NCBI RefSeq assembly: GCF_001982605.1
Contig: NZ_MLCN01000023.1
Span: forward strand, 62,001-126,000
Length of the DNA: 64,000 nt
Source: Alkanindiges hydrocarboniclasticus
GTDB taxonomy: Bacteria > Pseudomonadota > Gammaproteobacteria > Pseudomonadales > Moraxellaceae
Reading direction: 5' to 3'
Positions 41,133 to 49,018 of the stretch are shown here, piece after piece (within the stretch, counting starts at the first letter, position 1; each line of letters starts with the position of its first letter). The notes beneath the pieces were generated by a model. That model was not told the origin of the DNA, did no database searches, and saw only the letters and a list, made by a program, of their open reading frames with translations. The position numbers and the translations under genes were made by a program.

Positions 41133-42320
41133 TTAAAACAGGTTTTGGTCGTAAGTGGATGAAACGCGGTGAATACTTAAATCAGCACCGTTATATTCTT
41201 CTTCAGGGCTTAAGCGAATGCCTATGGTTGCCTTTAAAACGCCATACACCACAAAGCCGCCAAGCAATGCAATGCTGATTCCAAGGCCTGTGCCAATAAG
41301 CTGTGACATTAATGAAACACCGCCCAGTCCACCCAGCGACTGTAAGCCAAAAATCCCAACGGCCAAGCCGCCAAAAGCACCACAAACTCCATGCAGCGGC
41401 CAGACACCCAGCACATCATCAATACGCAGGCGGTTTTGGGTAAAGGTAAATAGCCAGACAAACAGGCCACCAGCCATCCCGCCAATAAATAGTGCGCCCA
41501 ATGGATGTACCACATCGGAACCGGCACAAATGGCTACCAGACCGGCCAAGGGGCCATTGTGCAAAAAGCCGGGATCATTCTTGCCCAGCATATTGGCGAC
41601 CAGTGTGCCACCAGCCATGGCCATAAGCGAATTAACCGCCACCAGACCGGAAATACCTTCAATTTTCTGGGCGCTCATGACATTAAAGCCAAACCAGCCG
41701 ACAATCAAAATCCATGCACCCAGTGCTAGAAAAGGAATGGACGAAGGGGGGTGTGCCGAAATTTTACCACCATTGCCGTAACGACCCTGACGCGCACCCA
41801 GCAGAAGAATCGCGGGCAGGGCAATCCATCCACCCATGGCATGTACCACCACTGAGCCCGCAAAATCATGGAAATTGGCACCAAAAGTACGCAGTAGCCA
41901 GTCCTGAATGCCCAGATGACCATTCCACGCAATACCTTCAAAAAATGGATAAATCAGCGCCACAATCGTAAACGTGGCAATGGTTTGTGGACGGAACTTG
42001 GCACGTTCAGCAATACCGCCAGAAATAATGGCAGGAATGGCAGCAGCAAAGGTCAGCAGGAAGAAGAATTTGATCAGGTGATAGCCATGCTCGGCGGTCA
42101 GTGCCGTATCGGCATGCATAAAATGCGTCCCATAGGCCACATAATAACCAATAAAAAAGTAGGCAATGGTTGAAACTGCAAAGTCAGTAAGGATTTTGCT
42201 TAAGGCATTAACCTGATTTTTTGTCCTGACAGTGCCCACTTCCAGAAATGCGAATCCGGCATGCATCGCCAGCACCAAAATAGCACCCATAAGGAGAAAT
42301 AAAACGTCATTGCTGGTCAT
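41133..42320 (-). CDS. amtB: Ammonium transporter AmtB
   Basis: 395-aa Amt/Rh-family channel with eleven predicted helices; takes up ammonium. The two pore histidines are seen as H160 (in G-S-V-V-V-H-A-M-G-G) and H310 (W-P-L-H-G-V-C-G-A-F-G-G). The conserved Asp152 in H-D-F-A-G is also present. It lacks the N-terminal signal sequence of E. coli AmtB, and no glnK lies beside it, which is unusual since glnK-amtB linkage is the rule. An upstream sigma-54-type promoter and NtrC-like site suggest control by nitrogen limitation. Confidence 0.93.
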   Translation of the reverse strand: MTSNDVLFLLMGAILVLAMHAGFAFLEVGTVRTKNQVNALSKILTDFAVSTIAYFFIGYYVAYGTHFMHADTALTAEHGYHLIKFFFLLTFAAAIPAIISGGIAERAKFRPQTIATFTIVALIYPFFEGIAWNGHLGIQDWLLRTFGANFHDFAGSVVVHAMGGWIALPAILLLGARQGRYGNGGKISAHPPSSIPFLALGAWILIVGWFGFNVMSAQKIEGISGLVAVNSLMAMAGGTLVANMLGKNDPGFLHNGPLAGLVAICAGSDVVHPLGALFIGGMAGGLFVWLFTFTQNRLRIDDVLGVWPLHGVCGAFGGLAVGIFGLQSLGGLGGVSLMSQLIGTGLGISIALLGGFVVYGVLKATIGIRLSPEEEYNGADLSIHRVSSTYDQNLF

Positions 42321-42381
42321 AAATGAACCTGTTCCAAAACGGTTTTAAAAGGCGTTGCTTATTTATTACTGGCTAATGTAT

Positions 42382-42398
42382 ATCAATTGTAATGCCAA
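42382..42398 (-). promoter_or_regulatory. Candidate sigma-54 promoter of amtB
   Basis: On the minus strand TTGGCATTACAATTGAT fits the -24/-12 pattern (TGGCA, then TTGC-like) with the correct ten bases between GG and the -12 dinucleotide; that dinucleotide is GA where the consensus is GC. It lies 62-78 bp upstream of the amtB start. Confidence 0.5.
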
Positions 42399-42534
42399 AA
42401 TTTTTATAAGCTTTTATTATATTGATAATTAATAAATTTTTTTAAAAATTAAAAAATTTTGTTTAGACATAAATTTGAACTGCTTTGGTGCTGGTCTTGT
42501 ATTGGTGCAAAAAATGGCCGGATTAGTGCAAAAA

Positions 42535-42551
42535 AATACCAAAATGGTGCG
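42535..42551 (-). promoter_or_regulatory. Candidate NtrC-binding site upstream of amtB
   Basis: AATACCAAAATGGTGCG agrees at 13 of 17 positions with the NtrC site TGCACCAAAATGGTGCA. Two further TTGGTGC half-sites lie at about 42485 and 42502. The distance to the sigma-54 element, about 150 bp, is normal for an enhancer. Confidence 0.5.
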
Positions 42552-42879
42552 CGAGTAAATGGTCTATTCTGGATCAAAATTGATTCATTTTTGAGCATTG
42601 AAAACTAAAAACTGAATACTAGAAATAAAACTGGTTTTACACAACCTAATCTGACAGTCATCCTAAAAATGCAAATAAGCCTAATAAAGCAAATTGTGAA
42701 TGTAGGTGCAGGACACGGAAATATCAATTAACCACAGCATTTTATAACCAAAAATAAGGCCTAATGGCTTTAAGGTTTATAGACGAGTTTGTAATCCAAC
42801 TGAGATGCAACTTATTTGCAGTGCGACCTTAAGTTTATTAAGCACTTGATGACACTATATCAAGGGAGGAGATTTAACG

Positions 42880-43430
42880 ATGTCTGTTAGCGCGTGGTTT
42901 TTTCAATCCTGGCAGGATTTGGGCCGGTCATTGTCGTTGGTATACTGGCTTATATTGCGCTGATTTTTCTGTTACGGGTGTCGGGTAAGCGAACCTTAAC
43001 CAAAATGAATGCCTTTGATCTGGTGATTACTTTTGCATTAGGCTCGACACTGGCGACGATCCTGTTATCCAAGGATGTGACCCTGATTGAAGGGATTGTG
43101 GCCTTTACAGTGCTTATTTCCCTGCAATACATTCTTTCTTTTTGTTCAGTACGCTCGCAAAAATTCAGGTCTGTCATCAAAAGCCGCCCAACCTTATTGT
43201 TTTACCATGGGCAAACCATTGATCTGGCCATGAAGGAGCAGCGTATTTCAGCAGATGAAATTGGGGCCGCAGTACGGGCGCAAGGCATTGCCCACCTGCA
43301 GGAGGTTGAGGCAGTAATACTGGAAACTGATGGCAGCTTTAGCGTTATTTCAAAAACCGGAAAACTGGCCGACAGCATTAACCCAAATGTGCCCAACTAT
43401 CCACCGAAGCAGATGTTTCCCCCTGAGTGA
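42880..43430 (+). pseudogene. DUF421 (YetF-like) membrane protein, frameshifted near the N-terminus
   Basis: The long frame (from GTG 42894) encodes a DUF421 protein with G-I-L-A-Y-I-A-L, R-V-S-G-K-R-T-L-T-K-M-N-A-F-D-L, A-L-G-S-T-L-A-T and a C-terminal S-F-S-V-I strand, but it has no ribosome site and an odd N-terminus. A perfect AAGGGAGGAG leads instead to ATG 42880 in another frame, whose start M-S-V-S-A-W-F-F-Q-S-W-Q-D-L-G-R is the expected DUF421 N-terminus. The two frames meet in GGGCCGG (42921-42927): one extra G would give D-L-G-R-V-I-V-V-G-I-L-A-Y, a continuous family sequence. So the gene has lost one base, or the sequence has an error. Confidence 0.8.
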
Positions 43431-43539
43431 ATATATCTTTTAAGGTAAAAATAAACTCATTTACTGGGGCACTGCACTGGGGCGCAGTTAAGCAGATTAA
43501 TTTGATTTGCCATTGTGTTGGCAAAGTTATAGCTCTGCT

Positions 43540-44745
43540 TTATACCACTTGGCCGGCAGCTACCCCGGATGCCCATGCCCACTGGAAATTAAAGCCTCCC
43601 AAGTGCCCTGTCACATCCATTACTTCACCAATAAAATACAGGCCTTTTTGCTTTTTACTTTCCATGGTTTTGGAAGACAACTCGGTGGTATCTACACCGC
43701 CCAGTGTGACTTCTGCAGTGCGGTAGCCTTCGGTACCTGACGGTTTCTGCTCAAACTGGTGTAGTTGTCCGGCAATTTGTTGCAACACGGCATCCGGTAA
43801 TTGCCCCAGCGCCGTGTCGCTATGCTGTGGCCAGACCAGTTGCTGAAGTTCCAGCACAATACTTTTGGCCATAATCTCACTAAGCACGGTGCGTAGCAGT
43901 GATTTGGGCTGCGCCTGTTTTTTGTCAATCAGCCACTGGCTAAGATTCAACGCTGGAAAAAAATTGATAGAAATAGGTGAGCCAACTTGCCAGTAATTGG
44001 ACAGCTGTAAGCTACTGGGGCCACTTAAGCCACGATGGGTAAACAGCAGTGCTTCGGTAAATTCGGCTTCTGTATTGCTTAAGGTCACATCCAGTGCATT
44101 GCCAGACAGGCGCTCGGTGACGGCCTTAAACTGGTTGGAAAAGGTAAACGGCACCAGGCCAGCACGGGTAGGATAGACCTGATGACCAAACTGTTTGGCT
44201 AACTCATAGCCAAACCCTGAGCCGCCTAGTGTAGGAATAGACAAACCGCCACTGGCTACCACTAGCGATTCACACTGATAGCTGCCCAGATTGGTACTGA
44301 GGATAAATTGCCCATGATTACTGGTTTGTACGCTGTCAATTTCAGTGCTGGTTTGAATCGTCACTTGGCCAGTTTTCTCGCATTCGGCCAGCAGCATATT
44401 TAAAATATCCTTGGCGCTGTTCAAGCAAAACAACTGGCCGTGCTTGCGTTCTTCATACGCAATTTTATAGTCGCCGACCAGCCCCAGAAAATCCCACTGG
44501 GTATAGCGGCTTAAGGCAGAAATCACAAAATGCGGATTGTGCGACAGAAAATTTTCCGGCTCGACATACAGGTTGGTAAAATTACAGCGTCCACCACCAG
44601 ACATCAGGATTTTTTTGCCGACCTTGTTGGCGCGCTCCAGCACCAGCACCCGGCGGCCCCGTTTGGCAGCCACAGCCGCACACATCAAGCCTGAAGCACC
44701 AGCACCAATTACAATCACATCAGTTTGTAGCACGGAAATTTTCAC
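43540..44745 (-). CDS. BaiN/YhiN-family FAD-dependent oxidoreductase (HI0933-like)
   Basis: 401-aa flavoprotein. The N-terminal FAD-binding Rossmann motif V-I-G-A-G-A-S-G-L-M-C (about residues 12-22) is followed by the family hallmark K-K-I-L-M-S-G-G-G-R-C-N-F-T-N (near 45-58), which is typical of HI0933/YhiN/BaiN proteins. The C-terminus has G-L-Y-F-I-G-E-V-M-D-V-T-G-H-L-G-G-F-N. Physiological substrates of the family are mostly unknown; BaiN of gut clostridia acts on bile acids. The start is GTG at 44745. Convergent with the DUF421 gene. Confidence 0.88.
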   Translation of the reverse strand: MKISVLQTDVIVIGAGASGLMCAAVAAKRGRRVLVLERANKVGKKILMSGGGRCNFTNLYVEPENFLSHNPHFVISALSRYTQWDFLGLVGDYKIAYEERKHGQLFCLNSAKDILNMLLAECEKTGQVTIQTSTEIDSVQTSNHGQFILSTNLGSYQCESLVVASGGLSIPTLGGSGFGYELAKQFGHQVYPTRAGLVPFTFSNQFKAVTERLSGNALDVTLSNTEAEFTEALLFTHRGLSGPSSLQLSNYWQVGSPISINFFPALNLSQWLIDKKQAQPKSLLRTVLSEIMAKSIVLELQQLVWPQHSDTALGQLPDAVLQQIAGQLHQFEQKPSGTEGYRTAEVTLGGVDTTELSSKTMESKKQKGLYFIGEVMDVTGHLGGFNFQWAWASGVAAGQVV

Positions 44746-44814
44746 AGCAATATAAAAGCTGAATTATAAGCGAGAAGCAGTTGTTTAAACCGCAAAAATT
44801 TATCTTATCAGCGT

Positions 44815-45708
44815 TTACGGAGAAAGATTAAAACGTGTACTCAAATTACCCTGCAATCCACCAGTATGAATTACCAGAATCTGGCTATGGGCTGGAAAAT
44901 AACCTTGCTGGATTAAATCAAAAATACCAAACAGCATTTTTCCGGTATAAACAGGTTCAATCTCAATACCGTTCTGCCCATAAAAATCCTGCACAAATTG
45001 TAAAAGCGCAGGCGTGGTTTTGGCATAACCGCCCCAGTGATAGCCCGGTATAAGCTCCCAGTTGGTTTTTTGCGTCCATTGCTGGATTTCTGCCTGCAAA
45101 AAATCTCCTTTAAGTGCCGGAAAGCCTAAAACCATTTGCTGATCCGTGCTGGATTCAATAAGGCCTGCAATGGTGCCTCCAGTTCCAACCGCGCAGCAGA
45201 TATAATCAAATTGTTGCTTGTCCTGTGCAGTCAATATTTCAGTGCAGCCTTGCACCGCCAGCGCATTGGTTCCACCTTCTGGAATTAAGTAAAATTCGCC
45301 AAACTGATTTTGTAGCGCTTGAATAAAATTTGGCTCGGTTTTGCGGCGATAATCCGCACGGCTAATAAATACAAGCCGCATGCCCTGTTGCTGGGCGAGT
45401 CTAAGCGTTGGGTTGTCATTAATTTTACCAAGCAGTTCTTCACCGCGAATAATGCCAATGGTGTTAAAGCCAAATTCATGACCTGCCGCTGCCACCGCTG
45501 CAATATGGTTGGAATATGCCCCGCCAAACGTCAGCAAGGTACGTTGATTTAATTGTCGAGCTTTTATCAGGTTGTATTTAAGCTTGCGAAATTTGTTGCC
45601 AGAAATCTGTGAATGCAGTAAATCCTCACGTTTGATAAAAACGCTGATGTTGTTTGGAAACGGGATGTCTAGTTGTTCATTAACGCTATTGTTGGCATCA
45701 AATCGCAT
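44815..45708 (-). CDS. PLP-dependent enzyme, ACC deaminase/D-cysteine desulfhydrase family
   Basis: 297-aa fold-type II PLP enzyme. The Schiff-base Lys is K39 in S-G-N-K-F-R-K-L-K-Y-N; the substrate loop G-G-A-Y-S-N-H and phosphate-binding G-T-G-G-T (near 178) follow. This combination is shared by 1-aminocyclopropane-1-carboxylate deaminases and D-cysteine desulfhydrases (DcyD). Sequence alone does not choose between them, and the protein is shorter than most ACC deaminases (about 338). It lies 69 bp upstream of the flavoprotein gene on the same strand. Confidence 0.82.
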   Translation of the reverse strand: MRFDANNSVNEQLDIPFPNNISVFIKREDLLHSQISGNKFRKLKYNLIKARQLNQRTLLTFGGAYSNHIAAVAAAGHEFGFNTIGIIRGEELLGKINDNPTLRLAQQQGMRLVFISRADYRRKTEPNFIQALQNQFGEFYLIPEGGTNALAVQGCTEILTAQDKQQFDYICCAVGTGGTIAGLIESSTDQQMVLGFPALKGDFLQAEIQQWTQKTNWELIPGYHWGGYAKTTPALLQFVQDFYGQNGIEIEPVYTGKMLFGIFDLIQQGYFPAHSQILVIHTGGLQGNLSTRFNLSP

Positions 45709-45814
45709 ATCAACAACGTATAAAAAGGATAGGGATAGAAGTTTAAAATTAATTCGTCATATTCGCCACGATTGTTGGTTACAATAGCGGCTATTTTATG
45801 AGTACTGATGATCT

Positions 45815-46291
45815 ATGCTGAACGTCTACCTGACAGACCTCCATAAACAAGTGACTGCCGACTTAGGCCGTGGTGCAAAAGATATTGCCTTGGTGATGGC
45901 ATTAAAAAAGGTGTTTTTAAGTACTACTGATTTATTGGAACCTGTTATTCCAGAAAACCAGGATATTAATCAGATCTCCTGGCGCGCCACCCAAGCGGAT
46001 TTGATCACCTTTGAGCGACTAGCCAAAAGCTGGCAAGCCTTGGAGCTTCGGTTACAGGCCTATTCGGTATTTAGCAGTGATGATGCCATGGCCATTATTG
46101 TGCAAGCCGCCCAGCACCAACGCCAAGCGCGTTATGTCGAACAGGGGCAAACTGCCAATCTGGTGGAGCTGGATATTTTGCTGTTGTTTGCTATTCATCA
46201 GCAGCTTGATCAATTGCTGAGTAAAGAGCCACCGTATGCGCAGCAATTTTTGCAAAACTGGCCTGAATTTAAGGATGCGGTGAAATCGTAA
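45815..46291 (+). CDS. Unknown protein, 158 aa
   Basis: A soluble, mostly helical acidic protein of 158 aa with Leu-rich amphipathic helices and no signal peptide. I recognise no motif. It is divergent from the PLP-enzyme gene and followed 110 bp later by an outer-membrane protein gene. Length and codon use look like its neighbours, so it is probably a real gene. Confidence 0.6.
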   Translation: MLNVYLTDLHKQVTADLGRGAKDIALVMALKKVFLSTTDLLEPVIPENQDINQISWRATQADLITFERLAKSWQALELRLQAYSVFSSDDAMAIIVQAAQHQRQARYVEQGQTANLVELDILLLFAIHQQLDQLLSKEPPYAQQFLQNWPEFKDAVKS

Positions 46292-46401
46292 CAGCGATTT
46301 TTTTGCTTAAAAACGCGACATGATAAAAATATTGATGTTTTGCAGGTTTAGGCTAATATCGCGCGGCTTGATGATTTTTTAAGTTTTAAAGTGGAAAAAT
46401 A

Positions 46402-47163
46402 ATGATGAAATTAATTGTTGGTAAATCAGGTTTTAGAAAGTTAGCAGCTAAGAGTTCGGCTATTGGTGCCAGTGGCTATGTGTTATCCGTTGCATTGTTG
46501 GCGCTAGGTAGCACCACTGCGCAGGCTGATTTTATTGGTTTGTATGCGGGTGTGGATGGCATGTATACCAAGGCAGAAGATAGCGCGGGGCAGTCGGATG
46601 ACAAGTTTAATGCCGTGTACAATTTGGCTTTTGAACATCCTGTCCCGTTTGTGCCTAACATCAAGTTGCGTTATAGCGACTTTAGCAATACTGAAAGCTC
46701 TGGCAATGCGCTTTATACCATTGATCAATCAGTAGGTGTACAAACGCTGGATGCACTGGGCTATTACGAAATTCTGGATAATATCGTTAGCATTGATGCC
46801 GGTCTTGGGGTAAAGCGGGTGAACACCAAGGATGCGGTGCGGTTAACCGTCGGTAATGCAGGTGCTGTGGTTAAAAATAATTACGATGAAACCTTGCCTG
46901 CGTTATATGTGGCTGCGGGCGGCAAGTTGCCCTTTACCGGTTTTAGTGCCAAAGCCGAAGTAATGGCAGGCCAAAATAGTGATGCCGACTTTAGTGATAT
47001 CAATGCCGAAGTGAAATATAACTTTATCCAGAATATTGCGCTGGATCTAGGCGTAAAGTTTGGCTACCGCGCCATGACTGTCAACTTTGATGATGATTCA
47101 AACAGTAGCTTTGACAAGATTGAAGCGAAAGGGCCTTATGTTGGTTTGGAAGCACATTTTTAA
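46402..47163 (+). CDS. Outer-membrane beta-barrel protein (TIGR04219-like)
   Basis: 253-aa exported protein with an unusually long signal region (residues 1 to about 43, ending A-Q-A). The mature part is made of alternating amphipathic strands and ends in Phe, the normal outer-membrane insertion signal. The strand P-N-I-K-L-R-Y-S-D-F near residue 85 resembles the TIGR04219 barrel family. Function unknown; possibly a small porin or membrane-integrity protein. A strong bidirectional terminator follows. Confidence 0.75.
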   Translation: MMKLIVGKSGFRKLAAKSSAIGASGYVLSVALLALGSTTAQADFIGLYAGVDGMYTKAEDSAGQSDDKFNAVYNLAFEHPVPFVPNIKLRYSDFSNTESSGNALYTIDQSVGVQTLDALGYYEILDNIVSIDAGLGVKRVNTKDAVRLTVGNAGAVVKNNYDETLPALYVAAGGKLPFTGFSAKAEVMAGQNSDADFSDINAEVKYNFIQNIALDLGVKFGYRAMTVNFDDDSNSSFDKIEAKGPYVGLEAHF

Positions 47164-47182
47164 TCTTTTAGTCGCCTAATAT

Positions 47183-47219
47183 AAAAAGCCGATTACTTCT
47201 AAGAGTGATCGGCTTTTTT
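47183..47219. terminator. Bidirectional terminator
   Basis: A 15-bp stem AAAAAGCCGATTACT / AGTGATCGGCTTTTT (one G-T pair), with A and T flanks that work in both directions. It separates the outer-membrane protein gene from the convergent antitoxin gene. Confidence 0.92.
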
Positions 47220-47229
47220 ATTGATATTT

Positions 47230-47631
47230 TTAAATAAAGACTTCGGCAGGTACGCCAAATCTTTTTGATAGCGCCTTGATATGATTCAGGTTCAGCTTGC
47301 GTTTACCATTCAAAATTTCTGAAATAACCGATTGTCCAGCAACTTCTGGCAAATCAGACTGGGATAAAGCATGCTGTTGCATTAAAAACGCTAGTACCTC
47401 ATGCGGTGCAGCGTCAGGAATAGGGTAATGCACCTCATCGTAGGCGGCAATGACATCACCAATCCGATCTATTAGGCCAGATAAAGGGTGATTTTCGTCA
47501 TCACCTACCGTATCTAATAACTCATCCAAAGTGGCCGCGAGTGTTTCGTATTCGATTTTATTGGTGGGTGGCGTAAGCACGGGTGCAATAAACTGCCAGT
47601 GTTCAATCGCTTGTTTTACCATCGTGTTCAT
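47230..47631 (-). CDS. higA: HigA-type antitoxin, orphaned
   Basis: 133-aa antitoxin with a C-terminal XRE-type helix-turn-helix (about residues 82-130: A-L-S-Q-S-D-L-P-E-V-A-G, then S-E-I-L-N-G-K-R-K-L-N). The N-terminal half is the longer HigA extension found with HigB toxins of the E. coli K-12 type. The start at 47631 has AGAGGG upstream and lies 2 bp after the stop of the higB remnant. Without an intact toxin it is an orphan regulator or anti-addiction remnant. Confidence 0.82.
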   Translation of the reverse strand: MNTMVKQAIEHWQFIAPVLTPPTNKIEYETLAATLDELLDTVGDDENHPLSGLIDRIGDVIAAYDEVHYPIPDAAPHEVLAFLMQQHALSQSDLPEVAGQSVISEILNGKRKLNLNHIKALSKRFGVPAEVFI

Positions 47632-47633
47632 AC

Positions 47634-47759
47634 TTAGCCCTCTTTCCATTTATTTTGATCATATTCCTTATAAGAGAGAATATGCCGAATGTATACACGC
47701 TTGCCCTGAAATTTCACCACAGCAATCAAGCGAATTTTATTACCGCTAATTTCTCTACT
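47634..47759 (-). pseudogene. higB: higB toxin remnant, C-terminal 41 codons only
   Basis: Read on the minus strand, the 41 codons from 47759 to the TAA at 47634 encode a HigB C-terminus: G-N-K-I-R-L-I-A-V-V-K-F-Q-G-K-R-V-Y-I-R, then H-I-L-S-Y-K-E-Y-D, the usual end of RelE-superfamily HigB toxins. There is no start codon with a ribosome site. The codon before it is the TAA stop of the PIN toxin gene (47760-47762) in the same frame. The first 60 or so codons of higB are therefore missing and replaced by the vapBC module. No toxin activity is expected. Confidence 0.85.
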
Positions 47760-48182
47760 TTATTCAAACCAATTTATAAGTCGTATTCCTGCAATTGCTT
47801 CAAAATCCTTGGCATTGCGAGTAACCAGACTTAAACCCTGTGACATTGCAATAGCCGCAATCTGACCATCTGCAAATGGCAGAGTTTTACCACTTTTGTG
47901 TGCTTCAACTCTAATTTCTGCATGAATTTTTGCCGCTATCGTATCGTAGGGCAGTATAGGAAGAAGACTTACCACATCATGAAGAAAGAGGCCAATAGAT
48001 TGCTTGCGTTTGCTGTCGGGCATTCTTAACCAGCCAAAGCGTAGCTCATGCCAGACTAGGCTTGGAATGGCTATTTCGTTTTTATAACTCTGGAATTGCT
48101 TTAAAACATTAGACTTAGGTTCAGCCTTAACCAGTTCTGAAATAATATTGGTGTCCAATAACAGGCTAACCTGACTTACCAA
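47760..48182 (-). CDS. vapC: VapC-type PIN-domain toxin ribonuclease
   Basis: 140-aa PIN-domain protein (FitB/VapC group), a Mg-dependent ribonuclease when freed from its antitoxin. The four acidic active-site positions are visible: D10 (L-L-L-D-T-N), E46 (V-W-H-E-L-R-F-G), D105 (F-A-D-G-Q-I-A-A-I-A) and D126 (T-R-N-A-K-D-F). It overlaps its antitoxin by 7 bp. Its 3' end abuts the truncated higB in frame. Confidence 0.88.
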   Translation of the reverse strand: MVSQVSLLLDTNIISELVKAEPKSNVLKQFQSYKNEIAIPSLVWHELRFGWLRMPDSKRKQSIGLFLHDVVSLLPILPYDTIAAKIHAEIRVEAHKSGKTLPFADGQIAAIAMSQGLSLVTRNAKDFEAIAGIRLINWFE

Positions 48183-48448
48183 GAGAAATCCCGCCCTTCA
48201 GACTGATCGCGCTCAAGGATAAAATCTTCGTCAAAATTATTTAATTCATCTTTGAATTTTTCCCGCCAATCATTAAGGCTCTCCGCAATATCTGAAGGCT
48301 GACCTGTTAGTTTTTGATATTCTGGAACAGACATCAAAACAGCAGTAGTCTGGCCGCGTTGGGAAATAAAGACTTTTTCACCTTGCTTGCTCTGGTCGAT
48401 GAGATCGGCAAGATGGGCACGTGCTTGGGTGAAAGGAATGGCGGTCAT
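48176..48448 (-). CDS. vapB: Phd/YefM-type antitoxin of the PIN toxin
   Basis: 90-aa antitoxin. The N-terminal Phd/YefM DNA-binding fold shows T-Q-A-R-A-H-L-A-D-L-I-D-Q and V-F-I-S-Q-R-G-Q-T-T-A-V-L-M-S (about residues 7-40). The acidic C-terminus (F-D-E-D-F-I-L-E-R-D) would wrap the toxin. The 7-bp overlap with vapC is typical of coupled TA genes. A 25-bp palindrome just upstream is the likely autoregulatory operator. Confidence 0.86.
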   Translation of the reverse strand: MTAIPFTQARAHLADLIDQSKQGEKVFISQRGQTTAVLMSVPEYQKLTGQPSDIAESLNDWREKFKDELNNFDEDFILERDQSEGRDFSW

Positions 48449-48464
48449 AAGAGTTCCCTCTTTT

Positions 48465-48489
48465 AAGTGTACATTTGGATTGTACGCTT
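48465..48489. promoter_or_regulatory. Palindromic operator upstream of the vapBC module
   Basis: AAGTGTACA and TGTACGCTT form 9-bp arms (one mismatch) around a 7-bp spacer, 17-41 bp upstream of the antitoxin start. This is the expected place and form for a Phd/YefM autorepressor site. Confidence 0.6.
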
Positions 48490-48523
48490 AGATTGTGGTT
48501 TAAGCAAACTCATACAATCAACT

Positions 48524-48565
48524 CTTTTAAATATCTTTTAAAAGCACTTTTAAAGATTCTTTTAA
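48524..48565. repeat. Phased CTTTTAA repeats
   Basis: CTTTTAA occurs at 48524, 48535, 48547 and 48559, spaced 11, 12 and 12 bp, about one helical turn. The 12-mer TCTTTTAAGTGT recurs exactly at 48459 and 48558. They fill the divergent region between the antitoxin and the ATP-cone ORF, and may be a regulator array or a bent promoter element. Confidence 0.6.
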
Positions 48566-48608
48566 GTGTGTTATCATTAGTTCGAAGATTGATAAATTGG
48601 ATATAAAC

Positions 48609-49016
48609 ATGGGTTCAGAGCGGCTCATTAATGAATTAACAGATGCTTTTGATAGGCTGGATGAGATTGAGCGCGAGTTAGCTGAGCGTAGCCCTAAAGG
48701 ACTTCGAGTAAAAAAAAGTAACGGTGAAGTCTCTTATTATAATGCGGATAAAATTTCCGTTGCCATATCAAAAGCTTTTCAAGCTGTTGAAGGGCAAGAC
48801 TCAAATTATCTTGTTGCACCTTATATAGCTGTTCGATATATAAAATGTATTGCCTTACTTAAGAGTAAAGAGGTTAAAAGGAGCCAGCAATTTAATGTTG
48901 TATTACGGATTATATTTAGATTAAGGCTATTTGTTTTTAATTCCTTAACTATAGAACGTATTTTTCAGTTTCTTGAACCACGCTTATTTCATACTAGTTT
49001 TAGGACAGGACTTTAA
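48609..49016 (+). pseudogene. Truncated ATP-cone protein, chimeric or degraded
   Basis: The 135-codon frame from ATG 48609 starts with a charged helix (about residues 1-28). An ATP-cone-like segment, R-V-K-K-S-N-G-E-V-S-Y-Y-N-A-D-K, then I-S-V-A-I-S-K-A-F-Q-A-V-E-G (about 33-64), follows. This is the motif of class Ia ribonucleotide reductase N-termini and NrdR. After that the sequence turns into a Leu/Ile/Phe/Arg-rich run with no resemblance to the rest of an ATP-cone or reductase. I read it as a gene fragment joined to unrelated DNA, but a small functional protein cannot be excluded. It lies 2 bp before the stbD-like antitoxin. Confidence 0.5.
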
Positions 49017-49018
49017 TC

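Larger units (their letters stand above)
42321..42879. other. Intergenic region between amtB and the DUF421 gene
   Basis: 559 bp, AT-rich, no gene. It contains the amtB sigma-54 element and NtrC-like sites. The final 20 bases carry a very strong ribosome site, AAGGGAGGAG (42862-42871), for the following gene. Confidence 0.6.

Noticed and set aside
42894-42915. GTG 42894 as the true start of the DUF421 gene
   Set aside because: No ribosome site, while an ideal one serves ATG 42880 whose frame gives the expected family N-terminus.
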